From a bacterium (GTDB taxonomy: Bacteria; Bacillota; Bacilli; Lactobacillales; Streptococcaceae), in contig CAJNBW010000002.1 in the NCBI GenBank assembly GCA_905221105.1, positions 124,001 to 188,000 on the forward strand: a DNA stretch of 64,000 nt, in the 5' to 3' direction. The notes under the pieces are model-generated. The model saw nothing but the letters and a program-made list of their open reading frames with translations, searched no databases and was not told where the DNA came from. The translations under genes were made by a program, and so were the position numbers. Numbering within the stretch: the stretch's first letter is position 1; the number at the start of each line of letters is the position of its first letter. Positions 44,393 to 54,833 of this stretch are shown here, one piece after another.

Positions 44393-46135
44393 TTAATGAA
44401 AAATCACAAATCCTTTTGGAGAGATGACAAGATGATTCTCTAATTCTTGGCAATTGCTTGCTAGTGCTACTGCTTCTTTTTGTAAATGATAATCTTCTTT
44501 TGATTGGTTGAAAATGGCTTTGAGGACTTGGTTATCGTAATTCCATTGCAAGATTAGTACATCAGCTTTGATTTCTTGAAGGCTATACTTGCCATGCTGA
44601 ATGATTGCTGACGCATGTTTCCGAATCTCAATCAGCTTCTTCATAAAGTTCAACATATCATTGTCACTTGACACACGTTCCCAAGGCATACAACGACGGC
44701 AATCTGGATCTGGTCCTCCGGTCAAGGCTAGCTCGGTTCCGTAATAGATACACGGTGTTCCTTTTTGTAAAAAGAGAAAGGCTAAGGCTGATTTGACCAG
44801 TTGAGCGTCTTCATTGGCCGTCCACAAAATACGTTCTGTATCATGCGAATCTAGAAGATTAAACATCACTTCTGAAATCTGCTGTTTGTAATACATGGAC
44901 TGACCATTAATTTCATCGATGAATTGCTCTGTCTTCTTAATACCACGTAAGAAATAATCCTTGATGCTATCAGATAAAGGATAATTCATGACAGCATGAA
45001 ACTCATCTCCATTTAGCCAAGGTTGAGCCGTATGCCAAACTTCTCCAAGGATATAAAGATTAGGTTTTTTAGCTAATACTGCCTTGCGAAAATCCTTCCA
45101 GAACTGATGGTCAATCTCATTAGCCACATCCAAACGCCAAGCATCAATATCAAACTCTTCAATCCAATAAGTCGCAACCTTTAAAAGATAGTCCTTGACC
45201 TCTGGATTGGCTGTATTTAGCTTAGGCATATAGTCCTCGAAACCAAAAGCATGATAGGGTAACTCTCTCTTATTGGCTAACTTTTCAGTCGTCACTGGGA
45301 ATTGTTGAATATGGAACCAATCCTTATAAGCAGACTGTTCACCATTTTTGACAACATCTTGCCATTGAGGCGATTGAGAACCAATATGGTTAAATACAGC
45401 ATCCAGCATGATTTTCATGCCACGCTGATGGGCTTGCTCAATCAACTCCCGAAAGGTCTCTTTATCCCCAAAATGACGGTCAATTTCAAAGTAATCCGTC
45501 GTATTGTACTTATGATTGCACGTAGATTCAAAGATGGGACAAAGATAAAGTCCAGTAATGCCCAAGTCTTGCAAGTAATCCAGATGGTCAATAATCCCTT
45601 GTAAATCACCACCAAAGAAATCATCACTTTTAGGTGTGATAGAGGAATCCCAGTCTAATGCCCCTTCTGGGTTTAATCGAGCATTTCCATTGGAAAACCG
45701 CTCAGGAAATATCTGATACCATACCGTATCTGAAACCCAGTCAGGAACCTGACAGGCATCAACTTCATGAATATAAGGCAGCTTAAAGCCATTTCCAATA
45801 GCATGAAGATTGTCTAGAGAATTTTCAACACACCCTTTATCTCCGTACAAAATGCTTTGGCCTTCTGTATCCTTGAGTTCAAAGAGATACTGGATACGTG
45901 CAAAGTCAACAGACACTTCAACCTGCCAATAGTCAAATAAGGCGTCAGAAGTCAGCTTAGCCATTTCCTTTGCATCTTGATAAAACTCCTCCATAAAGAT
46001 AAAAGGGTCCCCGTAATGCAAGTTTATGCTTTTAATGTCCCCTTTCTTAGTTCGAATCCGAATATGAAGTTTCTTATCCTTATAAAGATAGGCAAACTCA
46101 GACTCTGTCCTATGGGAAATAGCACTTAATTCCAT
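44393..46135 (-). CDS. GH13 glycosidase (neopullulanase/cyclomaltodextrinase-like)
   Basis: 580 residues. An N-terminal beta domain (about 1-120, CBM34-like) precedes the (beta/alpha)8 barrel: region I DAVFNHIG, region II DAWRLDVANE with the nucleophilic Asp, region III ILGEVW with the acid Glu, and region IV LLDSHDTERI. The order and the MPKLNTANPEV region place it in the GH13_20 maltogenic amylase group, which cuts small maltodextrins and cyclodextrins. It has no signal peptide, so it acts in the cytosol. A cre site at the promoter indicates carbon catabolite repression. Confidence 0.9.
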   Translation of the reverse strand: MELSAISHRTESEFAYLYKDKKLHIRIRTKKGDIKSINLHYGDPFIFMEEFYQDAKEMAKLTSDALFDYWQVEVSVDFARIQYLFELKDTEGQSILYGDKGCVENSLDNLHAIGNGFKLPYIHEVDACQVPDWVSDTVWYQIFPERFSNGNARLNPEGALDWDSSITPKSDDFFGGDLQGIIDHLDYLQDLGITGLYLCPIFESTCNHKYNTTDYFEIDRHFGDKETFRELIEQAHQRGMKIMLDAVFNHIGSQSPQWQDVVKNGEQSAYKDWFHIQQFPVTTEKLANKRELPYHAFGFEDYMPKLNTANPEVKDYLLKVATYWIEEFDIDAWRLDVANEIDHQFWKDFRKAVLAKKPNLYILGEVWHTAQPWLNGDEFHAVMNYPLSDSIKDYFLRGIKKTEQFIDEINGQSMYYKQQISEVMFNLLDSHDTERILWTANEDAQLVKSALAFLFLQKGTPCIYYGTELALTGGPDPDCRRCMPWERVSSDNDMLNFMKKLIEIRKHASAIIQHGKYSLQEIKADVLILQWNYDNQVLKAIFNQSKEDYHLQKEAVALASNCQELENHLVISPKGFVIFH

Positions 46136-46167
46136 TATTTTATCTCCTAAAGTTTTAATCTATTTTT

Positions 46168-46224
46168 ACGCAAACGTTTTCATAATTGTGATTCTAGTAT
46201 ACTACTTTAAAATTTTATTTTCAA
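46168..46224 (-). promoter_or_regulatory. Promoter and cre site of GH13 gene
   Basis: On the - strand TTGAAA (46224-46219), a 17-base spacer and TATACT (46201-46196). Just downstream, ATGAAAACGTTTGCGT (46183-46168) is a good CcpA cre box near the start point. This predicts repression of the glycosidase by CcpA when preferred sugars are present. Confidence 0.82.
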
Positions 46225-46308
46225 GACTTGTCCATAGTTTCGAGTGGATTGTTTTGAGAATATAAAAAAGCAGCCAGTCTTACAACTTACTACTTTTCAA
46301 ATGATGAT

Positions 46309-46800
46309 TTACAAATGCCTTTCCAACCAATCTATCTTTTTAAAATCCTTATTGTTATTGTGGTCATTTCGATAGGAATCTTGGGAAGAAGCTTTATATA
46401 TACTGAAATACTGTTCCAAACTTGGAACACGAAAAGTGATGTCCTCGAGATGAATCAACTCTATATCTGATTCCGAAACTCCCGCAAAATCAGGTAAGGA
46501 ATCAATACTTCCAAACTCAACACTCAGACCATCTTTTTGGAATTCATGCTCATGAATATCTATTAAGGTATAGCCTAAGTGATTCATCACTTTCATTATC
46601 TTGTCCCAGTCATAAATCCTGAGATGATCAGGCGCTTCCCAGCCTCTAGGATCTCCAGGAACATGAATATCAATGTCAGACGGCCGCCATTCTTCATTTG
46701 AACGGTATTCAAAACCCAAAGACCCCATGAGTGTCGGTGTGATTCCGACTTGATTTAAATGAAAACAAATTATTCGAAATTCATCAAATAGAGAATTCAT
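46309..46800 (-). CDS. Nucleotidyltransferase-fold protein
   Basis: 163 residues. LMGSLGFEYRSNEEWRPSDIDIHV (about 24-47) has the GS...DxD pattern of a minimal nucleotidyltransferase, and the later VEFGS could give the third acidic residue. Homologues carry various names from automatic transfer, including a phosphoribosylanthranilate isomerase label that the sequence does not support. It is monocistronic, with GGAGGAATG close to the start. Substrate unknown; resemblance to MNT/AbiEii-type folds is possible but unproven. Confidence 0.65.
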   Translation of the reverse strand: MNSLFDEFRIICFHLNQVGITPTLMGSLGFEYRSNEEWRPSDIDIHVPGDPRGWEAPDHLRIYDWDKIMKVMNHLGYTLIDIHEHEFQKDGLSVEFGSIDSLPDFAGVSESDIELIHLEDITFRVPSLEQYFSIYKASSQDSYRNDHNNNKDFKKIDWLERHL

Positions 46801-46863
46801 TCCTCCTCCAATCGTTGATATAGAACTTAATTTCGTTGTGAATAATAAACTGATTTTTACCTT

Positions 46864-47745
46864 TTACTCTTTCGGTTTTGAAAATACTTCTACTCGCTGA
46901 GCTAGGACTTTGATTTCTACAGGTAGGTTATCGGATTTATCACCATCAACATCTGACTCCAATTCACTATCTGAAGAGATTTTAATATTACGCGCTTTGA
47001 TATATTCGATATTATCATTTTCTACAACATCACCTTTTAATAGGTCAGGAATGATGGATAATTTGGAGAATAGAGACGCGTCTTTTAAAATCAAAATGTT
47101 AGCATATCCATCTTTGTTTTCTTCAAAGATTTTTTTGTCAGCGAAGTAATTTGTCAAGAGAACCAAAACATGGCTAGCTTCGCCAACATAATTTCCATTT
47201 TCTGTTTCAACCTTAATATTAAAGACCTGATCCGTCATGACAGACTTCATGGTATTTACAGCATAGGCTAAAATACCAAATTTTGTCTTATCCTCGATTT
47301 CCACATTGTGAATCGCTTCAGGAAGAGAACCAATACTAAAGATATAACCAAAATAGTTATCATTTGCTTTACCAATATCAATCTTATTAGTTAAATCAAA
47401 ATCGAGTTCATCAATAGCGCCATCGATATCTTGGTTGATGTCTAAAAGTTTTGTAATGAGGTTACCCGTCCCACCAGGGATAATCCCTAACTTAGGAATG
47501 TAGTCTCTCTCAGCAATACCCGAAATGACTTCGTTGACAGTCCCATCTCCACCAAACACAATCACTGCATCGTACTGCTCACGTGAAGCTTCCTCAGCAA
47601 AATGTGTTGCATCTAACGCTTTTTCAGTAATTTTGGTTTCCACGTGCTCAAAGTATTCTCTTGCTTTATTCTCCAGCTTTTCTTTGTAATCCAAAGCCTT
47701 CTCACCACCAGAGGTAGGATTGATAATTAACATTGCTTTTTTCAT
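46864..47745 (-). CDS. Diacylglycerol/lipid kinase family protein (YegS/BmrU type)
   Basis: 293 residues. The DAGK catalytic domain begins LIINPTSGGEKALD (about 6-19) with the nucleotide loop FGGDGTVNEVI (about 64-74) and GIIPGGTGN (about 87-95). The C-terminal beta-sandwich ends near residue 290. Members phosphorylate diacylglycerol or related lipids at the membrane. AAGGAGAAAA precedes the ATG. The island of rlmCD scars begins just upstream of it. Confidence 0.9.
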   Translation of the reverse strand: MKKAMLIINPTSGGEKALDYKEKLENKAREYFEHVETKITEKALDATHFAEEASREQYDAVIVFGGDGTVNEVISGIAERDYIPKLGIIPGGTGNLITKLLDINQDIDGAIDELDFDLTNKIDIGKANDNYFGYIFSIGSLPEAIHNVEIEDKTKFGILAYAVNTMKSVMTDQVFNIKVETENGNYVGEASHVLVLLTNYFADKKIFEENKDGYANILILKDASLFSKLSIIPDLLKGDVVENDNIEYIKARNIKISSDSELESDVDGDKSDNLPVEIKVLAQRVEVFSKPKE

Positions 47746-47867
47746 TAATTTTCTCCTTAATATTCATTAGAAATGTTTATATTTCATCGTATGCATGTAA
47801 ATGTACTACCATTATACAATGAAAATACGGAAAAGAGAAATATGACGTACCGGAGATTAAAACTCTT

Positions 47868-48050
47868 TTATTTTATATCAACCTTATTATCCCATCGCCT
47901 TAGTACATCCTTTAAGGGTTCATCAAAGTAAGAGTAGGCCTTTTCCTTTATCCAATCAGGAATACCATAAGCTGCCTCTACTATGCTGCCAGTGATTGCA
48001 GCAAGTGTATCACTGTCGCCACCAAGTGAGATGGCATTTCTACTTACAAT
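47868..48050 (-). pseudogene. 3' fragment of ADP-ribosylglycohydrolase gene
   Basis: On the - strand a frame reads SIVSRNAISLGGDSDTLAA, continues through ITGSIVEAAYGIPDWIKEKA and ends VDIK at 47868. GGDSDTLAAITG is the metal-binding signature of the DraG/ARH ADP-ribosylglycohydrolase C-terminus. The N-terminal two thirds are missing: upstream sequence is the end of the SAP-domain gene. A 14-base direct repeat (ACTCTTTTATTTTA) at 47862-47875 and 48051-48064 brackets the fragment, pointing to a short-homology recombination that replaced the 5' part. Confidence 0.8.
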
Positions 48051-48657
48051 ACTCTTTTATTTTACCAGCATATTCACTCAAGAGATTATTTGAATAAATT
48101 TTTTCAGCATTTGAATTCCTAACTTCTTTCCAAAGAATAGACGCTACTTTTAACTTGTTTGAGTAGTTACGACTATTTTCGTCTGCACAGAAGTCCTTTA
48201 AAAATTGGTTCCATTGACAAAACGAATGATCATACTTGGCATAGTCTGAATTTCCATAATAAACTTTTAGCATGTCTTGAATTGTAAAAGCCAAATCATG
48301 TTCTTTTTTTACTTTTCTCCAAGCTGTAGCCATATCAGCAGTAAATTTAAAAGGTGAAACATCTGTTAAAGTTGAGAAATATTCTCTAAAGTAAGTGTTA
48401 AAGGAGAATCCACATTGAAGTAAGGGTGTATCTAAGGCAAGAGCTTCCACTCGTTTCTTATTTCTTTTTGTTGATGATTTTTTAATCAAATTCCCCTTAA
48501 AGTACTGCTCAATAATATGATTGAGTTCTTGTTTGGTACCCCTATATTCAAGTTCCAATGTCTTGCATATCTGTGAAAGTTCATCACGATACCAATAATA
48601 TTTATTAAACTCATCAAAGGATGAGATTTTATCAAACTCAGGTCTGTTCTCTATCAA
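48040..48657 (-). CDS. SAP-domain protein
   Basis: 205 residues. FNKYYWYRDELSQICKTLEL followed by RGTKQELNHIIEQYF (about 18-53) is a SAP-like helix-extended-loop-helix, a DNA-binding module. The C-terminal half (about 75-190) is a conserved helical domain with FTIQDMLKVYYG. Proteins of this build occur across Firmicutes with no assigned role. AAGGAGGTG precedes the ATG. Its last codons overlap the ADP-ribosylglycohydrolase fragment at the 14-base repeat, so it is probably a newcomer. Confidence 0.75.
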   Translation of the reverse strand: MIENRPEFDKISSFDEFNKYYWYRDELSQICKTLELEYRGTKQELNHIIEQYFKGNLIKKSSTKRNKKRVEALALDTPLLQCGFSFNTYFREYFSTLTDVSPFKFTADMATAWRKVKKEHDLAFTIQDMLKVYYGNSDYAKYDHSFCQWNQFLKDFCADENSRNYSNKLKVASILWKEVRNSNAEKIYSNNLLSEYAGKIKEYCK

Positions 48658-48730
48658 TATAACACCTCCTTAAAAATAGTTTAAGTTTTCATTTCTAAAT
48701 AATGGTATTTGGGTTTCTTTATTTTGAGGA

Positions 48731-48766
48731 TTAGCAACGTTTCACTAATAAACTCACAAACTCAGC
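48731..48766 (-). pseudogene. Remnant of rlmCD 3' end (copy E)
   Basis: On the - strand the last codons read AEFVSLLVKRC-stop, matching the C-terminus of the intact methyltransferase ([11 protein letters not shown]). The preceding TTTTGAG is the surviving half of the hairpin seen at the other copies. It is the outermost of the scars. Confidence 0.75.
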
Positions 48767-48844
48767 GGTTCGAACTTACCGTATCGTTTCGTCGGTTTAG
48801 CTCCTCATTCTACGAGTCCTATCCCATGGGCGGAGCATCTACTT

Positions 48845-48910
48845 CTACTTCGCTGATGCCTCAGCTCGTACAAGCAGTGATACCGCCTCAACGTGATGCG
48901 TTTGTGGGAC
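48845..48910 (-). pseudogene. Remnant of rlmCD 3' end (copy C, divergent allele)
   Basis: On the - strand the frame reads PQTHHVEAVSLLVRAEASAK-stop, the C-terminus of an RlmCD-type methyltransferase but of a different allele from the resident gene. A mobile element that integrates in the 3' end of rlmCD and restores the gene would bring such an allele. Confidence 0.78.
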
Positions 48911-48978
48911 TCAAAAGGTTTGGGTGAACCTTTTGAGGATTAACTCCGTTTCACTAACAAACTTACACACTTAACATG
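48882..48978. repeat. Left direct repeat of rlmCD-end unit
   Basis: About 97 bases made of a divergent rlmCD end, a perfect hairpin (CTCAAAAGGTT / AACCTTTTGAG, 48910-48937) and a second rlmCD end reading [17 protein letters not shown] (48981-48940). It is about 85% identical by eye to 50701-50796. The pair flanks a two-gene segment and looks like attachment-site duplication. Confidence 0.8.
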
Positions 48979-48981
48979 TGT

Positions 48982-49207
48982 TGAGTTGCTGGCATTGATG
49001 TCTAGTGTCTATTTTTTATCCCACGTATGAGGGAACATATCAATAGATTTTATCTGATTTTTTAGAAATGAACTATGGGGAAACATATCAATGATGAATT
49101 AACTTTTCTTAGTATAAGTATATATTTTTTATGTAATCAGTAAAAGGAAGACCTTCCGTAATATATCGTTGCGAAGAGTTCATTCTCCAATCAATAATAA
49201 CATACAA
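48982..49207. other. Gene-free part of island
   Basis: No frame with a ribosome-binding site was found. An imperfect repeat, GGGAACATATCAATAG / GGGGAAACATATCAATG, occurs at about 49031 and 49077; its meaning is unclear. Confidence 0.4.
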
Positions 49208-49248
49208 AAATGGTTTCAACCCTTCAAACGCACTGATTGAAACCATTT
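49208..49248 (-). terminator. Terminator of island cargo operon
   Basis: AAATGGTTTCAA (49208-49219) pairs with TTGAAACCATTT (49237-49248). It is A/T-flanked and lies 75 bases after the stop of the GyrI-like gene. Confidence 0.7.
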
Positions 49249-49323
49249 GAAATAACTATATGTCGATATTTTCGTTATAAAAATATGTGATAAACTACTT
49301 ATGAATTTTATTAAACAAGAGGC

Positions 49324-49851
49324 TTATTCGTTTATTTTTGATTTTACTGGCAAAATATAATCGATAACTACTTTTTCACCACGACTTAATGGAAGGGAAT
49401 ATCGTTCTTTTGTATATACCTCACACCAATAAAACTGTTCAAAATCAATTTCTTGATCAGTTTTTTCAATGGTTTCTGTAATTAACAAGAAGGCTGAGTC
49501 AACAATTTCTGCGATGTTATTTCCCTCAATTTGGATACAAGCAACCGTTCCGCTTGGAATATGTTTTTTGTACAGATCATGGGGAACCGGTGTATTTACC
49601 CTCATAAAATCTCCTAATATTAATTCAAAAGTATTTGTATCTTGAAAATTAAACATCATTCCTATACCATCATTTTCATCAATATCCTCACAATAAGTAA
49701 ATTCAGATAAGTTTTTTAAATAGTCAATCTTATCGCTTTCAAAATAAGATTTCCATGCGTTCCCAGCCTCAAAAAATGAAGTGTTATTATGAACTCCTAC
49801 CATTAAACGCTCCTCAAATTTCTTATAAACAATCTTCTTTAATTCTGCCAT
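49324..49851 (-). CDS. GyrI-like/effector-binding domain protein
   Basis: About 175 residues from the ATG at 49851, which has AGGAGGG upstream; the frame opens 16 codons earlier. The pattern of strands, with EERLMVGVHN, IGMMFNFQ, IPSGTVACIQIEG and FYWCEVYTKERYSLP, fits the SOUL/GyrI-like small-molecule-binding domain found alone or on MerR/AraC regulators. No DNA-binding domain is attached. It lies inside the repeat-bounded segment with the RpiB-like gene and is probably co-transcribed with it. Confidence 0.65.
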   Translation of the reverse strand: MAELKKIVYKKFEERLMVGVHNNTSFFEAGNAWKSYFESDKIDYLKNLSEFTYCEDIDENDGIGMMFNFQDTNTFELILGDFMRVNTPVPHDLYKKHIPSGTVACIQIEGNNIAEIVDSAFLLITETIEKTDQEIDFEQFYWCEVYTKERYSLPLSRGEKVVIDYILPVKSKINE

Positions 49852-49942
49852 AATTCTTTTCCCTCCTATATATCTCATAAAACCTTTTAACGTTAGCATA
49901 AGGTTATCGTTAAAAGATATACCTAGACAAACTAGGATTTGT

Positions 49943-50560
49943 TCATTTCATTAAATCAGCTATTTCTTTCTTCCCATACGCCTTTACATTCTGAATTACA
50001 TTCTGTTTCCTCTTTATTGATTCAAACAATGATATATCTAGTAGATTTGCGAATTCTTCAAACTGAATCTGCCCGATTCTTCTTATTTCTTTAAGTTTCT
50101 CAGCATCTCTTACCTTTCTCGCTGCCTCACTTTTTTGGTATCCTTGCCCAAATGGCTCCGAGAAAAGAGCTTCTATTGTTCTTTCGAGATTTTCAGTACC
50201 TGACCATGTATAATCTTCACCTAATGGTAATGATATCGCATTTCCATTATTAATCTGGGCAAATAAATAAGCATCATTCGGTGTAGGTGCATACCCGCAA
50301 ATGACATCAGGCATACTATTACAAGCAAGCATCATTCCTTGTCCGGAAGAACAGCCCGTAACAACGAAATCAACTGTCCTACTTGCCAACAAGATACCTA
50401 CAAGAATAGAAATCTCTATATACGAATATTTTTCATTTTCTTCTATCGTACAGCCAAAATTTATAACCTCAGATTTCTTTGGAGCGTACTTTACTACAGC
50501 ATCATAGATTATTTGATTTTTGGGCGCTTGCGAGCTTGCTTGAATAACTCCAATTCTCAT
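49943..50560 (-). CDS. RpiB/LacAB-family sugar-phosphate isomerase
   Basis: 205 residues. MRIGVIQASSQAPKN starts a Rossmann-like fold. VTGCSSGQGMMLACN (about 85-99) is the RpiB/LacA/LacB signature with the catalytic Cys in the GCSSGxG loop, and PNDAYLFAQINNGNAISLPLG follows. Members interconvert aldose and ketose phosphates. A C-terminal extension of about 50 residues is longer than usual in RpiB. It is cargo of the rlmCD island; no lac or tag operon is nearby. The start has no strong ribosome-binding site. Confidence 0.8.
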   Translation of the reverse strand: MRIGVIQASSQAPKNQIIYDAVVKYAPKKSEVINFGCTIEENEKYSYIEISILVGILLASRTVDFVVTGCSSGQGMMLACNSMPDVICGYAPTPNDAYLFAQINNGNAISLPLGEDYTWSGTENLERTIEALFSEPFGQGYQKSEAARKVRDAEKLKEIRRIGQIQFEEFANLLDISLFESIKRKQNVIQNVKAYGKKEIADLMK

Positions 50561-50666
50561 ACTTCCCCCCTACAACTTCTTATTTAATTATTTCTTTTTC
50601 TTTGGTTTAGGTACCGGTAATTCATCATATATTGAATTGAACAAGCCTTTATTTTCTACACTTTAT

Positions 50667-50700
50667 TTATTCAATGGTTGCAACTTTTGACATCAAAACT

Positions 50701-50726
<26 letters not shown>
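50667..50726 (-). pseudogene. Remnant of rlmCD 3' end (copy B, divergent allele)
   Basis: On the - strand the frame reads PQTHHVEAVVLMSKVATIE-stop, another divergent RlmCD C-terminus. It lies just beyond the hairpin after the intact gene, in the position equivalent to copy C in the left unit. Confidence 0.78.
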
Positions 50727-52128
<1,402 letters not shown>

Positions 52129-52189
52129 CTATTGACCGACAAAAAAGACGGCAACATTACGGTTACCATCTATTATACCATGATTTTTC

Positions 52190-53164
52190 TTAAGAACCAA
52201 AACTCTTGAAGAAGTTGACTATGGCTTGCCAGAGGGAGCTTAAGAAGTTACCTCCGTCCTCCAGCGCCTTATCAGCATCAAAGTTAAGGTTGATATTTTT
52301 AAAACTGTCGCCAGCTTGTGAAACAATACTTTGTTTCAGGTCATTTAGAGTTTTAGTGAAGTCTGCATTGCTGAGGATATCACTTTTTGAAAGATTCAAA
52401 GCAAAATTGATGATGATATTGATCTGGTTTCCTGTTATGACCTGATCCAGTTTGTAATTTTTCAAGGTATCTTCAACAATTTTACGGACATCTTCTTCTG
52501 TCAGATTTCCCTTGCTTTCTTTAGCTTTGGCAAGTCCTGACTTGATATCAGCTAGGGCAACGTTTAGTTTATTAGCATCATAGCCTGATTTGTCTTTGTT
52601 TTCAGCATTGATATCTGACAAAGCCTTCAACTCTTCTTGAGCCAAATCTTTATTGGCTTGCGGTACCTTAGCTCCATTAGCCTCTAGCGAATAATAAATC
52701 CCGGCTAAAGCACTTTCTCCTGTAACTGGAATTGGGGCTGCTACAGTGATTTTGGCATGCTCAACTCCCAGCGTCACTGCTGCATTTCGGTACATATCCT
52801 GCGTCACTTTAGTGATGTTTTCTGGTGTTTCAATTTTGACCTCAAGGGGCGATTTGTCACCCAGCTTTTGAATCTTGGCTGATGAATACAACTGTAAACT
52901 AGAGTCATTGGCCACATTCATAATTTTAGAATAGACATCAGGCGTCATGGTCTTGAGTTCTTTGGTGTCTGTTGAGGCATTGTAGCCTAATTTCTTAAGA
53001 GTTTGATTTTTTTGGTCTTCAGATAATGATGAACCTAGGACATATTCAGGTTGGACATAGGTTTCATCGATAACTTTTTGCACATCTGTGGCTGCATGGA
53101 CACTATTCATAGCTGTTACTGCCCACAAGACCGCAGCACTGGTCAGAAAGAGTTTCTTTCTCAT
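52190..53164 (-). CDS. Secreted DUF1002-family protein
   Basis: 324 residues. The signal peptide MRKKLFLTSAAVLWAVTAMN ends near VHAA (about 25), with no lipobox. The mature part shows the DUF1002 (YpuA-like) pattern: LGSSLSEDQKNQTLKKLGY and a VTVAAPIPVTGESALAGIY-like region (ITVAAPIPVTGESALAGIY). Function is unknown; the family is exported and conserved in Firmicutes. AAAGGAGGG precedes the ATG. Confidence 0.85.
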   Translation of the reverse strand: MRKKLFLTSAAVLWAVTAMNSVHAATDVQKVIDETYVQPEYVLGSSLSEDQKNQTLKKLGYNASTDTKELKTMTPDVYSKIMNVANDSSLQLYSSAKIQKLGDKSPLEVKIETPENITKVTQDMYRNAAVTLGVEHAKITVAAPIPVTGESALAGIYYSLEANGAKVPQANKDLAQEELKALSDINAENKDKSGYDANKLNVALADIKSGLAKAKESKGNLTEEDVRKIVEDTLKNYKLDQVITGNQINIIINFALNLSKSDILSNADFTKTLNDLKQSIVSQAGDSFKNINLNFDADKALEDGGNFLSSLWQAIVNFFKSFGS

Positions 53165-53228
53165 GGGGAATTCCCTCCTTTACCTTTCTAGAGTAATATA
53201 TCTATCTTAAAGAAAACTTATAGCAAAA

Positions 53229-53249
53229 ACACCTGGACTAGCCAGATGT
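53229..53249 (-). terminator. Terminator overlapping the end of pvaA
   Basis: On the - strand ACATCTGG and CCAGGTGT form a stem followed by TTTTGC. The 5' arm includes the last codons and stop of pvaA, so coding end and terminator overlap. Confidence 0.65.
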
Positions 53250-53852
53250 TGAAAAGAGAGTGAAACATTTGATGATGTAAAGGTTAAGTTGCACCTGTCT
53301 AGAATAGTAATAGTTTCCTCCATTTACGTAGAGTTCAGCACCATGAAAAATAGAAATGGGGTGAATATAACTATAAGTCTTTCCAGTAGTATTACCCAGC
53401 AAGGGAGCAACAGTATCACGAGAATACTGTTTGGCCAGTGCTAGGGTATTTTCCTTACCATTTTGGGCAATATAATCGATATAGGCAGGGCCAAAATTAT
53501 AGGCTTGCACAGCCGTCCAAACATCAACGTCCTTTTTCTGGGCCAGATAGAGATTGTCTGTCAGAGTTTGCACCCCTTGCCGAATGCTGGAGGCATTATC
53601 ATTGATGGTATTGGTGGAGCCACTTGCAGACTCACTAGACTGCATGACATCACCTTCTTTTCCTTTGGTTTCTGTATAAATCATAGCGAGCACGAGCTCT
53701 TCGTTTGCTGGGGTGTCTTTTTCACTCAAGATTTCGCGCACCATGGGTTGATAGGTCATGACTTGCTTGACATCTTGGTGCACACGGTAAGCTTTATAGC
53801 CAGCAAAAAGGAAGACTGCTAGTACAAGCACTCTTCGAATTCGTTTAAACAT
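53238..53852 (-). CDS. pvaA: Lysozyme-like muramidase PvaA
   Basis: 204 residues. An N-terminal membrane anchor (about 6-24, [15 protein letters not shown]) is followed by an extracellular lysozyme-like/Slt domain: [21 protein letters not shown] (about 55-75) with the catalytic Glu, then [13 protein letters not shown] and [28 protein letters not shown]. It matches pneumococcal PvaA, a surface peptidoglycan hydrolase. The start overlaps by one base the stop of the nucleoid-protein gene. Confidence 0.88.
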   Translation of the reverse strand: MFKRIRRVLVLAVFLFAGYKAYRVHQDVKQVMTYQPMVREILSEKDTPANEELVLAMIYTETKGKEGDVMQSSESASGSTNTINDNASSIRQGVQTLTDNLYLAQKKDVDVWTAVQAYNFGPAYIDYIAQNGKENTLALAKQYSRDTVAPLLGNTTGKTYSYIHPISIFHGAELYVNGGNYYYSRQVQLNLYIIKCFTLFSTSG

Positions 53853-54826
53853 TATTTACTTTGAATATCCTCGATATTTTTGATTAAGATAGAGTAAGTT
53901 CCATTGTCGTTTTGGATGAATTCAACAGACTCGGCGTCTTGATATACGTTATTGGGAACGATGAGCTCAATTCCATTTGACAAGGAGAGTTTTTGGTTTT
54001 CAAATTTTTTAAGCTGACGACTGGCATCAATTTCATCAAACTGAACAGGCTCTGGTACGGCTTCTTTGACTTGGTCAATAAAGCTTAAACGAGCCGTCAG
54101 ATTATTGTCAAAAAGGTCATTAGCCAATTTTTCAGGCGATAATTCATTGCTTTCTTCCAGGTTATTGAAAATAGCTGATTTGACCTTAGATTGAAATTGA
54201 AAATCATCTGTATTAAAAGATTCAGCAATCCTCTGGGCCGTTTTTTCTAGTTCCTTGATAGATTTCTTGGGTGAAATCTTAGGGGCTACGGCAAGGAGAT
54301 TGTCTGAAAAATAGTTCAAAAAAGTCCCGTTGTACTTGATTCGTTTTTCAATCAGATGGTACTTACGACTTTGAAGATTAACCACCAAGGCCTCATCAGC
54401 CCCCGTTCCAAATCCAGGCAGGTTATTCTGAGTTAGCTTGATTGGATTATCAACCTCTCCACCGAGGTGAGTCAAGGTCTCACGCAGGGCAATTCGCAAG
54501 AAAGCGAAGTGCTCCACGCCTTCTTTAGAAAATTGCACAAAAATCAAGTCATTGGTCTTGAGGTTTTCAGAAATACTGAACTCTTCTTTCCAGAGATTAG
54601 CCAGTGTTACTGATGTCTCCAACAAATCGTCTGTGATGTGATTGAAGAAGGGATTTTCTTCTTCGAAAATCCCAGTCTTGGCTTCATCTGAATACACACG
54701 TTCAATTTTTTTGCGCAGGTATTCTTCGATTTTTGGAGTAATATTGAGAAACTTATCCGCTAGAAACAGCTCGGTATCATCCGGACTGAACTGATGGATA
54801 ATGGCTTTCTTAATATAAATGTCCAT
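53852..54826 (-). CDS. 37-kDa nucleoid-associated protein (NdpA/YejK family)
   Basis: 324 residues. The N-terminus [29 protein letters not shown] and the central helical and strand regions fit the NdpA (YejK) family of nucleoid-associated proteins. It lacks a membrane or secretion signal. It is in a tight operon: glyA ends 7 bases before it, and pvaA begins at its stop. Molecular role unclear. Confidence 0.8.
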   Translation of the reverse strand: MDIYIKKAIIHQFSPDDTELFLADKFLNITPKIEEYLRKKIERVYSDEAKTGIFEEENPFFNHITDDLLETSVTLANLWKEEFSISENLKTNDLIFVQFSKEGVEHFAFLRIALRETLTHLGGEVDNPIKLTQNNLPGFGTGADEALVVNLQSRKYHLIEKRIKYNGTFLNYFSDNLLAVAPKISPKKSIKELEKTAQRIAESFNTDDFQFQSKVKSAIFNNLEESNELSPEKLANDLFDNNLTARLSFIDQVKEAVPEPVQFDEIDASRQLKKFENQKLSLSNGIELIVPNNVYQDAESVEFIQNDNGTYSILIKNIEDIQSK

Positions 54827-54833
54827 AAAAATG

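Noticed and set aside
48709-48927. 72-codon + strand frame
   Set aside because: It is the antisense of rlmCD 3'-end remnants C and E and has no ribosome-binding site.
49943-50560. Part of a lactose/tagatose pathway
   Set aside because: No lacB/lacC/lacD or PTS genes are nearby, and the gene lies between rlmCD repeats as isolated cargo.
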